From positions 1 to 45,133 of the forward strand of contig DAIDHI010000015.1 of assembly GCA_027452025.1 (NCBI GenBank): 45,133 nucleotides of DNA, written 5' to 3'. The DNA comes from Elusimicrobiota bacterium (GTDB lineage Bacteria; Elusimicrobiota; Elusimicrobia; UBA1565; UBA9628). Shown piece after piece: positions 6,762 through 14,260 of the stretch; position 1 is the first letter of the stretch, and each line of letters begins with the position of its first letter. The notes under the pieces were generated by a model. It saw only the letters and a list, made by a program, of their open reading frames with translations, did no database searches and was not told the origin of the DNA. Made by a program: the position numbers and the translations under genes.

Positions 6762-7946
6762 TCACCCGGCACTCCCGTCGGTCCTGGCCTTCAGAGCGCC
6801 CCCGAAGGCCATCTCGTTTTGGACCGGGTAATCGGAATAGCGGATTCCCCGGTGGCAGCCGACGCGGGCGTTGACGCAGCTCAAAATGAGCCGGCCGTCC
6901 GCGAATACGCGCGCGTCCGCGTTGACGAACGCGTCCGCGCCCGAATGAGAAAGCTTCTCCACGCGGACGTCATAGACGAGCTCGCCGTCCTCCGGCTTGA
7001 CCACGTCGAAGACCTCGACCCGCTCGAATCCCAGCGCGCGGCCGGTGCCGGCGTTGCGGCTCCAGGCCAAGAACAGCCCCATAAGCTGCCATACGGCGTC
7101 GATCGAGAGCGCCGTCGGCTTGACGCCGCCGTTCATCGGATAAAACCAGTCTCCGGGATCGACTCGACGGGAGGCCACGACCCGGCCCGTTCCGGAGGCC
7201 GGATCAAAACGGATTTCATGGATCTCTCCGACCTCGAGCATCAGCGAGGACGGCAGCAGCGCCAGCTCCACGGGAGAATCCTTCACCAGCGCGCCTTGCG
7301 AGACGGCGAGGATCTCGGCTCGGCTGAAAGCCGTCTTGGCCGAGAACTCGTCGTAAGTGATCCGAGCCTTCAGCGGCTCCTCCTTTTGCCGGGAGATCGC
7401 GGGCGGCCGCGAGCCGTCCGCCTGCCAAAAAGCGCTCCCCACGTGCACGGCTCCCGCGGAGTAGACGGCGACGCCGTCGACTTCGACGCGGCCCTTGCCC
7501 GTCAGCAGGGTGTCGCCGTCCGAGACCTCGACGCCAAGGACGTCGACCGAGTATCGGATGGTCCGATCATACGGCCGTATCTGGCCGAAGAATGAGACGT
7601 CCTCCAGGCCCAAGGCCTTGTCGCAGCCCGCGAGGCCGCGCCAGGCGGCGAAGAATCTCAGGCACTGCCAAAGAGCGTCGACGCCCCAGCAGCCGGGCAT
7701 GACGGGATCGCCCAGGAAATGGCAGGCGTAGAACCAGTCGTCGGGACGGTTGTGGCGCACGGCCTCGATGCGGCCGGTGCCCGAGGCCTCGTCCCACTCG
7801 ATGCTCGCGATCTCATGGAATGGCTCGAGCAGCGCGGTCGGCATCCCGGGGGCCGAGGCGACGCCGTCGACGAGCCGGCTGCGCGAAAGCGCCGCCAACT
7901 CGCGGCGATCGAACCGCGTCTTCTTTTGAAAGTCCTTGAGGGTCAT
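6762..7946 (-). CDS. Tandem FabA-like (double hotdog) beta-hydroxyacyl-ACP dehydratase
   Basis: 394 aa built from two FabA-type hotdog domains. Domain 1 (about 40-175) has the FabA active site: H76 in CHFLGDPVMPG and D90 in VDALWQ. Domain 2 (about 235-370) repeats the fold (GDWFYPMNGG, IDAVWQLMGLFLAW): the Asp is kept (D283) but the His position is Met/Asn (271/272), so only the first site should be catalytic. FabA dehydrates 3-hydroxyacyl-ACP and can isomerise trans-2 to cis-3 enoyl-ACP. Double FabA domains are known in polyunsaturated fatty-acid synthases; here the didomain stands alone. It starts 6 bp from repeat copy A and diverges from the radical SAM gene. No clear ribosome-binding site precedes the ATG. 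Confidence 0.85.
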   Translation of the reverse strand: MTLKDFQKKTRFDRRELAALSRSRLVDGVASAPGMPTALLEPFHEIASIEWDEASGTGRIEAVRHNRPDDWFYACHFLGDPVMPGCWGVDALWQCLRFFAAWRGLAGCDKALGLEDVSFFGQIRPYDRTIRYSVDVLGVEVSDGDTLLTGKGRVEVDGVAVYSAGAVHVGSAFWQADGSRPPAISRQKEEPLKARITYDEFSAKTAFSRAEILAVSQGALVKDSPVELALLPSSLMLEVGEIHEIRFDPASGTGRVVASRRVDPGDWFYPMNGGVKPTALSIDAVWQLMGLFLAWSRNAGTGRALGFERVEVFDVVKPEDGELVYDVRVEKLSHSGADAFVNADARVFADGRLILSCVNARVGCHRGIRYSDYPVQNEMAFGGALKARTDGSAG

Positions 7947-7951
7947 CGACC

Positions 7952-8012
7952 CGCGTATGATATCAAACGTCCGCGCCGATTTCAGGAGCCAATCAAAGGC
8001 GCATCGCGATGT
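7952..8012 (+). repeat. 61-bp repeat, copy A (decayed)
   Basis: This stretch matches 14200-14260 at 53 of 61 positions with no gaps. Copy B holds the palindrome TTTGATATCAAA, an AGGAGG and the start codon of the GT4 gene. In copy A the palindrome is broken (TATGATATCAAA), AGGAGG has become AGGAGC and the ATG is AGG, so it is a non-functional duplicate. The flanks of the two copies are unrelated. Confidence 0.9.
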
Positions 8013-8084
8013 CCGCCGAGCCTATCCTGAAGAGCGCCATATAGGTTACAATGTTGTCGAGCTAAGGGTAAGAATACCTTCTCT

Positions 8085-9911
8085 GTGCCAAACTCATCCC
8101 CGATCCCCGCCACCGGAAGCGGCCGCACTTTCCGTATCCTCCTTTCCGGCTTCTATCCGAACTACCGCTATGGGCTCGCGACCGCGACGCTGCGCTCCTA
8201 CCTTCTCAACGACGCCGAGATCTCGACGCGCGCGGCGATCGACGTCGATGGCTTCGCCCTCGCGCTCACCGATGATAAGGTCGCCTCGTCCATCCTTCGC
8301 AAGAGCCCGGACCTGCTGGGCTTCTCTTGCTACGTCTGGAACATCGAGAAAATCCTGCGCGCCTGCGCCAGGCTGCGCGGCGCCGGATTCGCCTCGCCCA
8401 TCGTCCTGGGCGGACCGGAAGCGACCCACACCGCGGCTCGGCTGCTGGAGGAGAACCCCGCAGTGACGATGGTCGTGCGCGGCGAGGGCGAGGAGACGCT
8501 GCGCCTGCTGGTCCGCCGCTATCTCGGCCTCGGCGGCGGCTTCAACGAGATCGCGGGGATCAGCTACCGCGACGGCGTCCGCGTCGTGGAGACTGCGGAC
8601 CGGCCGCCCATTCCCGACCTCAGCGTCATCCCGTCGCCTTACCTGGACGGCACGGTGGATCTCCACGGCCCCGATATCCAATACGGATTGGGCTGCTACG
8701 AGACCTATCGCGGCTGTATCTTTTCGTGCGCTTTCTGCTTGTGGGCGACCATCAAATCCCGCGCCTACCCGATCGAGCGGGTGGAACGCGAGCTTCTGGC
8801 GATCATGAACTCGAAAGTCGAGCGGGTTTGGTTCGCGGACGCCGTGGCGAACCTGGACAAGGACCGCTTTAAGAGGATCCTGCGGCTCATGACGCAGAAG
8901 AACACCAACAAGGTTTTCTTCGACTTCGAGATCGTCGCCGAAATGCTCGACGACGAGACGATCGAGCTGCTGGCCGCTCTGCCGGGCGGCTACATGGCCT
9001 GCGGCCTCCAATCGACCGATCCCGGGGCGATCAAGAACAGCCGAAGATTCTCGAACTTGGCGCGGTTCCGCAACAACATCGAGCGCCTGCGGCGGCTCAA
9101 CGGTAAAATCGAGCTGTTCATCGACCTGATCTACGGGTTGCCGGGCGACACTCTGGAGAGCTACCGCAGGTCCGTCGACTTCGCGTTGTCGTTCGCGCCC
9201 GACCGGCTCCAGACCCATCAGCTGAGGGTATTCCCGGGAACGCCGTTTCACAGAGACGCGGCCAAGCTGGGGCTGGTCCACGACGAGAGGCCTCCGTATT
9301 TCGTGCGCCGAACGCCGACGTTTTCCCAAGGCGATATAGTCCAGGCGCAACGCCTGGGCTCGATCATGGAGCTCTACAATCACGTGCCTCCCGTCAGGAT
9401 CGCGGCGGCCTTGGCGGGCCGCGCCTGCGGCGCCACGCTCGCGGCGCTCGAGAGGCTGGTTGGGCCTCTGGGCGCAGTGACGCCGCGCACCACTCTCGGC
9501 CAACTCTCGACGGCCCTCGAGGGCTTCCTCGCTTGCGAAGGCAAGAGCTTGCCGCCGGGAGCCGGCGACGTCTTGAAAGATTACGGCCGCTACTTCATCA
9601 GGGGGCTCATGACCGACCCGCGCCGCCTGCGCGCGCCCGATCGCAAGAGCTTCCGCCTCCAGGCCGACCAATTGCGATACGATTTCGCGCGCATACTGGC
9701 GACAAGGAACCTTCTGAATCCGGACGCCGACTGGCAGGCTCTGCCGCAAGCGGCCTCCTGGAGCGTCTTCAACGAGGCCGCGCTCGAAGAAACGATCGTC
9801 CATTTCCTGCGTCGGCACGTGCCCCACCGGCCGACCCTCCCCCATGAGCTGGCCAAACGGCGGCCGTTTTCGACGCGCCCGGCGCAAACGGGGCGGGGAG
9901 CGCCTGCTTGA
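8085..9911 (+). CDS. B12-binding-type radical SAM enzyme
   Basis: 608 aa from a GTG at 8085; the ribosome-binding site is weak and a TACAAT (8047-8052) is the best -10 candidate. Residues ~15-150 form a cobalamin-binding-type Rossmann domain (RILLSGFYPNY, GFSCYVWN, IVLGGPEATHT). The radical SAM core follows with C211-x3-C215-x2-C218 (YRGCIFSCAFCLW) for the 4Fe-4S cluster, and a strand motif IDLIYGLPGDTLESY near 345. A C-terminal region of ~170 residues resembles the DUF4080-like tails of this family. Members methylate unactivated carbons or act on peptides, lipids or sugars. Next downstream are a SAM methyltransferase, a 39-aa peptide with a RiPP-leader-like motif and three glycosyltransferases, so the substrate may be a peptide or glycan; unknown. 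Confidence 0.9.
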   Translation: MPNSSPIPATGSGRTFRILLSGFYPNYRYGLATATLRSYLLNDAEISTRAAIDVDGFALALTDDKVASSILRKSPDLLGFSCYVWNIEKILRACARLRGAGFASPIVLGGPEATHTAARLLEENPAVTMVVRGEGEETLRLLVRRYLGLGGGFNEIAGISYRDGVRVVETADRPPIPDLSVIPSPYLDGTVDLHGPDIQYGLGCYETYRGCIFSCAFCLWATIKSRAYPIERVERELLAIMNSKVERVWFADAVANLDKDRFKRILRLMTQKNTNKVFFDFEIVAEMLDDETIELLAALPGGYMACGLQSTDPGAIKNSRRFSNLARFRNNIERLRRLNGKIELFIDLIYGLPGDTLESYRRSVDFALSFAPDRLQTHQLRVFPGTPFHRDAAKLGLVHDERPPYFVRRTPTFSQGDIVQAQRLGSIMELYNHVPPVRIAAALAGRACGATLAALERLVGPLGAVTPRTTLGQLSTALEGFLACEGKSLPPGAGDVLKDYGRYFIRGLMTDPRRLRAPDRKSFRLQADQLRYDFARILATRNLLNPDADWQALPQAASWSVFNEAALEETIVHFLRRHVPHRPTLPHELAKRRPFSTRPAQTGRGAPA

Positions 9912-10654
9912 GCGAGATGGAAGCCGCCGCAACGCGATGGCGCCTACCGTATCCGCCGGCCGGACTTCGCGGCAGGGTCGGCCAAGCCGAAGCCGAGATC
10001 TTCGCCGCGGGCGGACTCCAAATGGTCGAGGAGCTGATTGAAGCCGGCTTGAAGCCGCATGACCGGGTCCTGGAGATCGGCTGCGGCTGCGGGCGCATCG
10101 CCGGCCCGCTTCTGGATCGTCTGACGCGGGGATTCTACGACGGCCTGGATGTCGACTCGCATGCCGTGGCTTGGTGCCGAGAAAACATCCAGAGCCTCAA
10201 CCCTCGCTTCCGCTTCCACCATGCCGACGTGCGCAATCCGTTCTTCAATCCCAAGGGCTCGTTATCCCCTCTCGCGCATCGATTGGACGGCCTGGAGCCC
10301 AAGGATTTCATCGTCCTGATCCTCGTCTTCCCCCATCTGCCGCCGCACGTCGTCTTGCATTACCTGAAAGAGCTTCGGGCACTGACTCGCCAAACGCCGA
10401 ACGCGAGAGTCTTCATCTCCCTGTTGTTGTTCAAATCCCGGACGCCGGAGCTTGGCGCGCAGGAAGGGTTCCTGCCTTGCCGCCGAGACGACGGCGTCTT
10501 CTATTTCGAGCAGTCCCATTACGTCTTCGCCTTCAACGAGGCCGAATTCCTCCGCTGGTGCCGCTCGGCGGGGTTCGAGCCCGCAGGTCCCGTCAAATAT
10601 CTCCGCCACGGACCGCGGCTGATCGATTCCGAGGCCATCGTGCTTCTTCGGTGA
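9908..10654 (+). CDS. Class I SAM-dependent methyltransferase
   Basis: 248 aa from a TTG at 9908 overlapping the TGA of the radical SAM gene (TTGA) with GGGGAG 8 nt upstream; the ATG at 9917 is the alternative. Motif I VLEIGCGCGRIAG (about 54-66) and the acidic post-I residues GLDVDSHAV define a Rossmann-fold methyltransferase of the Methyltransf_11/25 type. The C-terminal half has hydrophobic and aromatic segments for an unknown acceptor. It is translationally coupled to the radical SAM enzyme and followed 26 bp later by the small peptide gene, so it probably acts in the same pathway. Confidence 0.88.
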   Translation: MSEMEAAATRWRLPYPPAGLRGRVGQAEAEIFAAGGLQMVEELIEAGLKPHDRVLEIGCGCGRIAGPLLDRLTRGFYDGLDVDSHAVAWCRENIQSLNPRFRFHHADVRNPFFNPKGSLSPLAHRLDGLEPKDFIVLILVFPHLPPHVVLHYLKELRALTRQTPNARVFISLLLFKSRTPELGAQEGFLPCRRDDGVFYFEQSHYVFAFNEAEFLRWCRSAGFEPAGPVKYLRHGPRLIDSEAIVLLR

Positions 10655-10662
10655 CTTTTTTA

Positions 10663-10668
10663 TAGAAT
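10663..10668 (+). promoter_or_regulatory. Possible -10 box of the small peptide gene
   Basis: TAGAAT (10663-10668), inside the AT-rich string TTTTTTATAGAAT just after the methyltransferase stop, lies 12 nt before the ATG at 10681, with GGAA in between. No good -35 is visible. It would give the peptide gene and downstream glycosyltransferases a separate promoter. Confidence 0.35.
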
Positions 10669-10680
10669 AGCCGGAAACGC

Positions 10681-10800
10681 ATGCCAAAGAAGCCGGATGA
10701 GCCGGAAAAGAGGCGCAAGAGGAAGAAGTATTTCAAACCCATCCTCATAGCCTACGGGCTTCTCCCGATCTTGTCGGAAACCGCTTCGGGCACCGCCTAG
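10681..10800 (+). CDS. 39-aa peptide with RiPP-leader-like YxxPxLxxxG motif
   Basis: A complete frame: ATG at 10681, TAG at 10798-10800, 26 bp after the methyltransferase and 2 bp before the next glycosyltransferase start. GGAA lies 7 nt upstream of the ATG. The N-terminus is very basic and charged (MPKKPDEPEKRRKRKK), then comes YFKPILIAYG (17-26), which fits the YxxPxLxxxG leader motif recognised by PqqD-like elements in lasso-peptide and related precursors, and a short tail LLPILSETASGTA rich in Ser, Thr, Ala and Gly that could be the core. It could be the substrate of the neighbouring radical SAM enzyme, methyltransferase or glycosyltransferases. No lasso cyclase, leader protease or stand-alone PqqD-like protein is seen in the window, so the class is open; a small regulatory peptide is the alternative. 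Confidence 0.55.
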   Translation: MPKKPDEPEKRRKRKKYFKPILIAYGLLPILSETASGTA

Positions 10801-10802
10801 CG

Positions 10803-11948
10803 ATGCCTAGGACGCCGCCCGCGTCCGCCCAGACCTCCCCCGGGGGCTTGAGCATCCTGCTCAAGATTTACGATTGCCGCTCGCCCTACAACCGCATCCT
10901 GCTGTTCGATTACGCCCCCGAGCTGGCCCGGCGAAACCACGACGTGCTCGTCGCGGCGAGGTCCTTCCATAGCCTTCGCCCGCCCGCCAGGATCGCGGTG
11001 TCACGGCTGGGCTTGGGGCGGCATCTGGCCTGCCTCGATTTCGCCTTGGTGGGCTGGCAAATGGCGGCCCTCTGCCGGCGGCATCGAGTCGACGTCGTGC
11101 ACTTCCTCGCGTCCCCCGCGCGGGAAGGCGTCTGGGACTACCTCGCTTTAGCCGTCTTCCGCATGCTTTCGAAGGTCCCCGTCGTGCTTGAGGGCGGCCG
11201 GCCGCCCTGGGGGGCCTACAGCGGACTTCCCGCTTCGCGCGCCTTCGCCTGGGCCGTCAGCCGCGTCATCGTGCCCGGCACGAAGATGAAGCGCGAGCTG
11301 CGCGACCATCATCCCGGCCAGGACCACAAAGTCCGCGCCGTCTTCAATGCCGTTTCCGGCCCGCCCCGCCCCTATCTTCTGTCGATCGCTCGCCTGGCCC
11401 GCGACAAGGGCATAGACGTCCTGCTCCTGGCGTTCGCGGACGTCGTGCGGCGAGGGCACGATGTCGATCTCTCTCTCGTGGGCGCGTTTCCCAGCCTTTT
11501 CGGATTCCGATTGAATCACTACCAGCGTTTGGCCCAAAAGCTCGGCATCGCCGACCGCGTCCACTTCTGGGGGCACCTCGAGCCGCCTCGAGCCGCCCAA
11601 CTGCTGCAAGGCTGTCTCGCCTTCGTCCTGGCCTCGCGCTGGGAAGGGCACAGCTGCGCGCTCCTGGAAGCCATGGCCGCGGGGAAGGCCGTCGTCGCCA
11701 CCGACGTCGGATCCGCGGAAGAGACCATCGAGCATGAACGCGACGGCCTTCTCGTTCCGGCGAAGGATCCGCGAGCTCTCGAGTCCGCCTTGGACCGTCT
11801 GATCCGCGACGAGGCGCTTCGCGCGCGCCTGGGCCGGGCCGGCCGCGAGCGCGCGACGCGAGACTTCAATTGGAGCGCGCGGGCCCGGGCTTGCGAAGCG
11901 GTCTACGGCGAGACCCTGGCCCCGCCGGGCGCCGGCCGACAGGGGTGA
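10803..11948 (+). CDS. GT4-type glycosyltransferase
   Basis: 381 aa. The fold is GT-B: an N-terminal Rossmann half (LLKIYDCRSPYNRILLFDYAPELARR) and a C-terminal nucleotide-sugar half with YLLSIARLARDKGIDVLL (~195-212) and the E-x7-E motif EGHSCALLE (about 281-289), followed by GKAVVATDVGSAEE. Retaining glycosyltransferases of this family use UDP-, GDP- or ADP-sugars. The ATG lies 2 bp after the stop of the 39-aa peptide gene, and the gene's stop overlaps the next start (GTGA), so the three cluster glycosyltransferases are probably co-translated. Acceptor and sugar cannot be read from the sequence. Confidence 0.9.
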   Translation: MPRTPPASAQTSPGGLSILLKIYDCRSPYNRILLFDYAPELARRNHDVLVAARSFHSLRPPARIAVSRLGLGRHLACLDFALVGWQMAALCRRHRVDVVHFLASPAREGVWDYLALAVFRMLSKVPVVLEGGRPPWGAYSGLPASRAFAWAVSRVIVPGTKMKRELRDHHPGQDHKVRAVFNAVSGPPRPYLLSIARLARDKGIDVLLLAFADVVRRGHDVDLSLVGAFPSLFGFRLNHYQRLAQKLGIADRVHFWGHLEPPRAAQLLQGCLAFVLASRWEGHSCALLEAMAAGKAVVATDVGSAEETIEHERDGLLVPAKDPRALESALDRLIRDEALRARLGRAGRERATRDFNWSARARACEAVYGETLAPPGAGRQG

Positions 11949-12973
11949 AGGTCCGCGTCATCGTCGTCACGCACAAGGCGCTGCCCGCCCTGCGCCAGTG
12001 CCTAGATTCGATTGGCCGCTTCACGCCGGCGTCTTGCTTGGACGTTCGGGTCATGGACAACGCCTCGGGCGCCGCTGTCCGCGCTTTTTTGGGCGCTCAA
12101 CGGCGTCTCGGAAGGCTTGCGGCGCATTCCTTCCCGCGCAACGTCGGGAAGGCCGCCGCGATCAATTTCGCGGTGGATACCGACGACGATCCTCCGGACT
12201 GGTACGTCCTATTGGACGACGACGCGCAAGTCGGCCCCTCCTGGCTCGAGAAGCTTTTGGAGACGGCGCGGCGGCACCCTTCCGCCTCGATCATCGGCCC
12301 CCGCATCGTCCATCCCGACGGCCGCATTCAAAGCGCGGAGATGCACTCTTGGCTCTATGCTCTGGGCAACGGCGAGTCAGACCTTGGGCAAAGAAGCTAC
12401 ACGCGATATTGCGATTGCCTGGTGGGCGTCTGCCTCATGATCCGCCGAGACGTCTTGCGCGAGGTCCGGTTCTGGGACAGGCTCGGCCAGCCCTGCGAGG
12501 ACAGCGACTTCTGCTTGAGCGCGCGAAAGAAAGGGCGGCGAGTCCTCTATTTCGGCGAGGTCGCCATCCGCCACGAGAGCCTGCGCCGGCACGGCCGCCG
12601 CGCCGCCGCCAACGCGACCTTGATGCGGATCAAATGGCCGCTGCGCGCATTTCCCGACTCGCATCCGCGCGACAAGCTCTACGTCGAGATCTCGACGCGG
12701 GGCGAGGCCGGCGATTGGGCGCAGGTCGTCCGGCTCTGCCGCCGCCTGCGGCGCCTCGAGCCGGTGCCCGCCTATCCCTTGGGCTGGGAATGGTTCGCGC
12801 TGACCCGATTGGGAGCTCTCGACGAGGCGCGCGCGGCCTTGGAAAACGCATTGGCCCAGAGGCAATACAAATTCAGCTACACGGCCCGTCTGCTTGGCTG
12901 CCGCGCGCCCGCGGCCGGGCAGAGCCGCCCGCTGCCGCAGTGGCGAGAGCTGTTCAAATGGCCCGCCGCGTGA
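11945..12973 (+). CDS. GT2-type glycosyltransferase with C-terminal helical extension
   Basis: 342 aa. The start is the GTG at 11945, overlapping the previous TGA (GTGA), because the GT-A fold begins exactly there (VRVIVVTHKALPALRQCLDS). The nucleotide-sugar/metal site is LLDDDAQVG (Asp 91-93), and the acceptor-side acidic motif is PCEDSDFCLSARKKG near 185, as in rhamnosyltransferase-like GT2 enzymes (WbbL type). After ~245, a helical, TPR-like extension follows (ARAALENALAQRQYK). It is an inverting enzyme that probably adds a sugar to a lipid- or peptide-linked acceptor in the cluster. Confidence 0.88.
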   Translation: MKVRVIVVTHKALPALRQCLDSIGRFTPASCLDVRVMDNASGAAVRAFLGAQRRLGRLAAHSFPRNVGKAAAINFAVDTDDDPPDWYVLLDDDAQVGPSWLEKLLETARRHPSASIIGPRIVHPDGRIQSAEMHSWLYALGNGESDLGQRSYTRYCDCLVGVCLMIRRDVLREVRFWDRLGQPCEDSDFCLSARKKGRRVLYFGEVAIRHESLRRHGRRAAANATLMRIKWPLRAFPDSHPRDKLYVEISTRGEAGDWAQVVRLCRRLRRLEPVPAYPLGWEWFALTRLGALDEARAALENALAQRQYKFSYTARLLGCRAPAAGQSRPLPQWRELFKWPAA

Positions 12974-12983
12974 CTCGCGACTA

Positions 12984-14123
12984 ATGCGCATCCTGCTTCT
13001 TTCGGGCGCCCCCTGCGAGAACGCGACCAGCCGCGCGATATTGAGCGGCTTGAGCGCGGGCTACCGCGGCAGCGGACACTCCGTGACCGCCCTGGGAGTC
13101 CACTCCCGGCAGGCGCATCGAAGCCGCTTTCCGCGCTGGGTCGGCCGCAACCGCTCGGGGCGGATTTTTTGTCTGGGGCGGCGATCGGGCGGCAATCTCT
13201 CCTACTATGCGGACATCCGGGAGCGGATATTGTCGCTGGTCAGGCGATCAGATTTCGTTCATTATCACCACTTCGAAAGGAGCTTCAGTCCTCCCATGGC
13301 CGCCGTCTGGCGCGCCTGCCGCGAGGCGACGATCCCGTTCGGAGCCACTCTTCACTCTTTTTCCAGCCCGGACGCCCAGGCGGCGCCCGTCTCCTTCGCG
13401 GCGCTGAGCCGGGGGCTCTTGGAGGGGTTTGTCTCGGCGGCCTCCTGGGCTTCGGCGCCCTCGCGCGCCTCGGTCTCCATAATCGAGAGCTGCATGCCGT
13501 CGCTGGCCGGGCGGCTCCACGCGGTACCGGACGGATTCGATCCCGCGGAGCGCGACGCCGCTCTCGCCGCCGCGACGCGCCGCGCCGCCCGCGGTCCCTT
13601 CGTCCTCTGCGTCGCGGGCTTGTGGCGCTACAAGGGCGTCGATATCCTGCTCGAGTCCTGGAAGCGCGTCTGCCGCCGCGGGACGAGCGCCGTCCTGACG
13701 ATCTGCGGCGCGGGCGCTGAAAGAGGCCGCTTGACCGGCCTGGCCAAGCGGCTCTGCGTCGCGCATCAGGTGCGATTCCTGGGAGAGATCCCCCGCGCCT
13801 TGCTGTGGACTCGGCTTCGAGACTGCCTCTTCACGGTCGTGCCTTCGCGCCACGAGGTCTTCGGGATGGCGGCCGTCGAGGCCATGGCGTGCGCCAAAGC
13901 CGTCGTCGCCACGCGCAGCGGCGGCCCTCAGGAGATCCTCGAGCACGGAATCACCGGCCTTCTGGTTCCTCCCGAGGATCCGGCAGCCCTTTCGCGGGCG
14001 ATCATTCGGCTGCTCGAAAGTCGGGACCTGCGGCAGGCCATCGGCCGCCGCGCCCGGCGGGCCTCGTCTCTCTACCGCTGGTCGAGCGTCGCTCGACGCT
14101 ACTTGGACCTGCTCGACCTCTAA
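12984..14123 (+). CDS. GT4-type glycosyltransferase
   Basis: 379 aa from the ATG at 12984 (MRILLLSGAPCENATSR), the point where the GT-B fold begins; upstream in-frame residues overlap the previous gene. No clear ribosome-binding site, so translation may depend on the gene before it, which ends 10 bp earlier. The C-terminal half has VLCVAGLWRYKGVDILLESW and E-x7-E in RHEVFGMAAVEAMA (~291-299), then GGPQEILEHGITGLLVPPED. The N-terminal half contains FVHYHHFERSF, possibly an acceptor-site loop. Third of three consecutive glycosyltransferases and last gene of the block between the 61-bp repeats. Confidence 0.9.
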   Translation: MRILLLSGAPCENATSRAILSGLSAGYRGSGHSVTALGVHSRQAHRSRFPRWVGRNRSGRIFCLGRRSGGNLSYYADIRERILSLVRRSDFVHYHHFERSFSPPMAAVWRACREATIPFGATLHSFSSPDAQAAPVSFAALSRGLLEGFVSAASWASAPSRASVSIIESCMPSLAGRLHAVPDGFDPAERDAALAAATRRAARGPFVLCVAGLWRYKGVDILLESWKRVCRRGTSAVLTICGAGAERGRLTGLAKRLCVAHQVRFLGEIPRALLWTRLRDCLFTVVPSRHEVFGMAAVEAMACAKAVVATRSGGPQEILEHGITGLLVPPEDPAALSRAIIRLLESRDLRQAIGRRARRASSLYRWSSVARRYLDLLDL

Positions 14124-14171
14124 AGAGGGATTCGGCTCTTTTCGCCATTTTTGGTCCGGCGTCACGAAACC

Positions 14172-14215
14172 TTTACGCTCCCGAGACTGGGACGCGATAC
14201 GCGTTTGATATCAAA
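14172..14215 (+). promoter_or_regulatory. Promoter with operator-like palindrome for the GT4-GH57 operon
   Basis: TTTACG (14172-14177), an 18-nt spacer and GATACG (14196-14201) form a plausible promoter. Immediately after, TTTGATATCAAA (14204-14215) is a perfect 12-bp palindrome covering the expected transcription start, a usual place for a repressor. An AGGAGG at 14231-14236 serves the ATG at 14245. Confidence 0.45.
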
Positions 14216-14260
14216 CCTCCATACCGATTCCAGGAGGCAATCAAATGCGCATCGCGATGT
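14200..14260 (+). repeat. 61-bp repeat, copy B (functional leader)
   Basis: Matches copy A at 7952-8012 (53/61). This copy contains the intact palindrome, the ribosome-binding site and the first five codons of the GT4 gene, so it is the original and copy A the duplicate. Confidence 0.9.

Noticed and set aside
8094..9932. 612-codon open frame antisense to the radical SAM gene
   Set aside because: Typical shadow frame in GC-rich DNA; composition rich in Arg, Gln and Ala, no motifs, and the sense strand encodes a clear enzyme.
10651..10668. T-run after the methyltransferase as an intrinsic terminator
   Set aside because: No GC-rich hairpin precedes the T-run; the string reads better as an AT-rich promoter element before the peptide gene.
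8085..14123. Standard lasso-peptide cluster
   Set aside because: The peptide has the leader-like motif, but no asparagine-synthetase-like cyclase, transglutaminase-like protease or stand-alone PqqD-like protein is encoded in the window.
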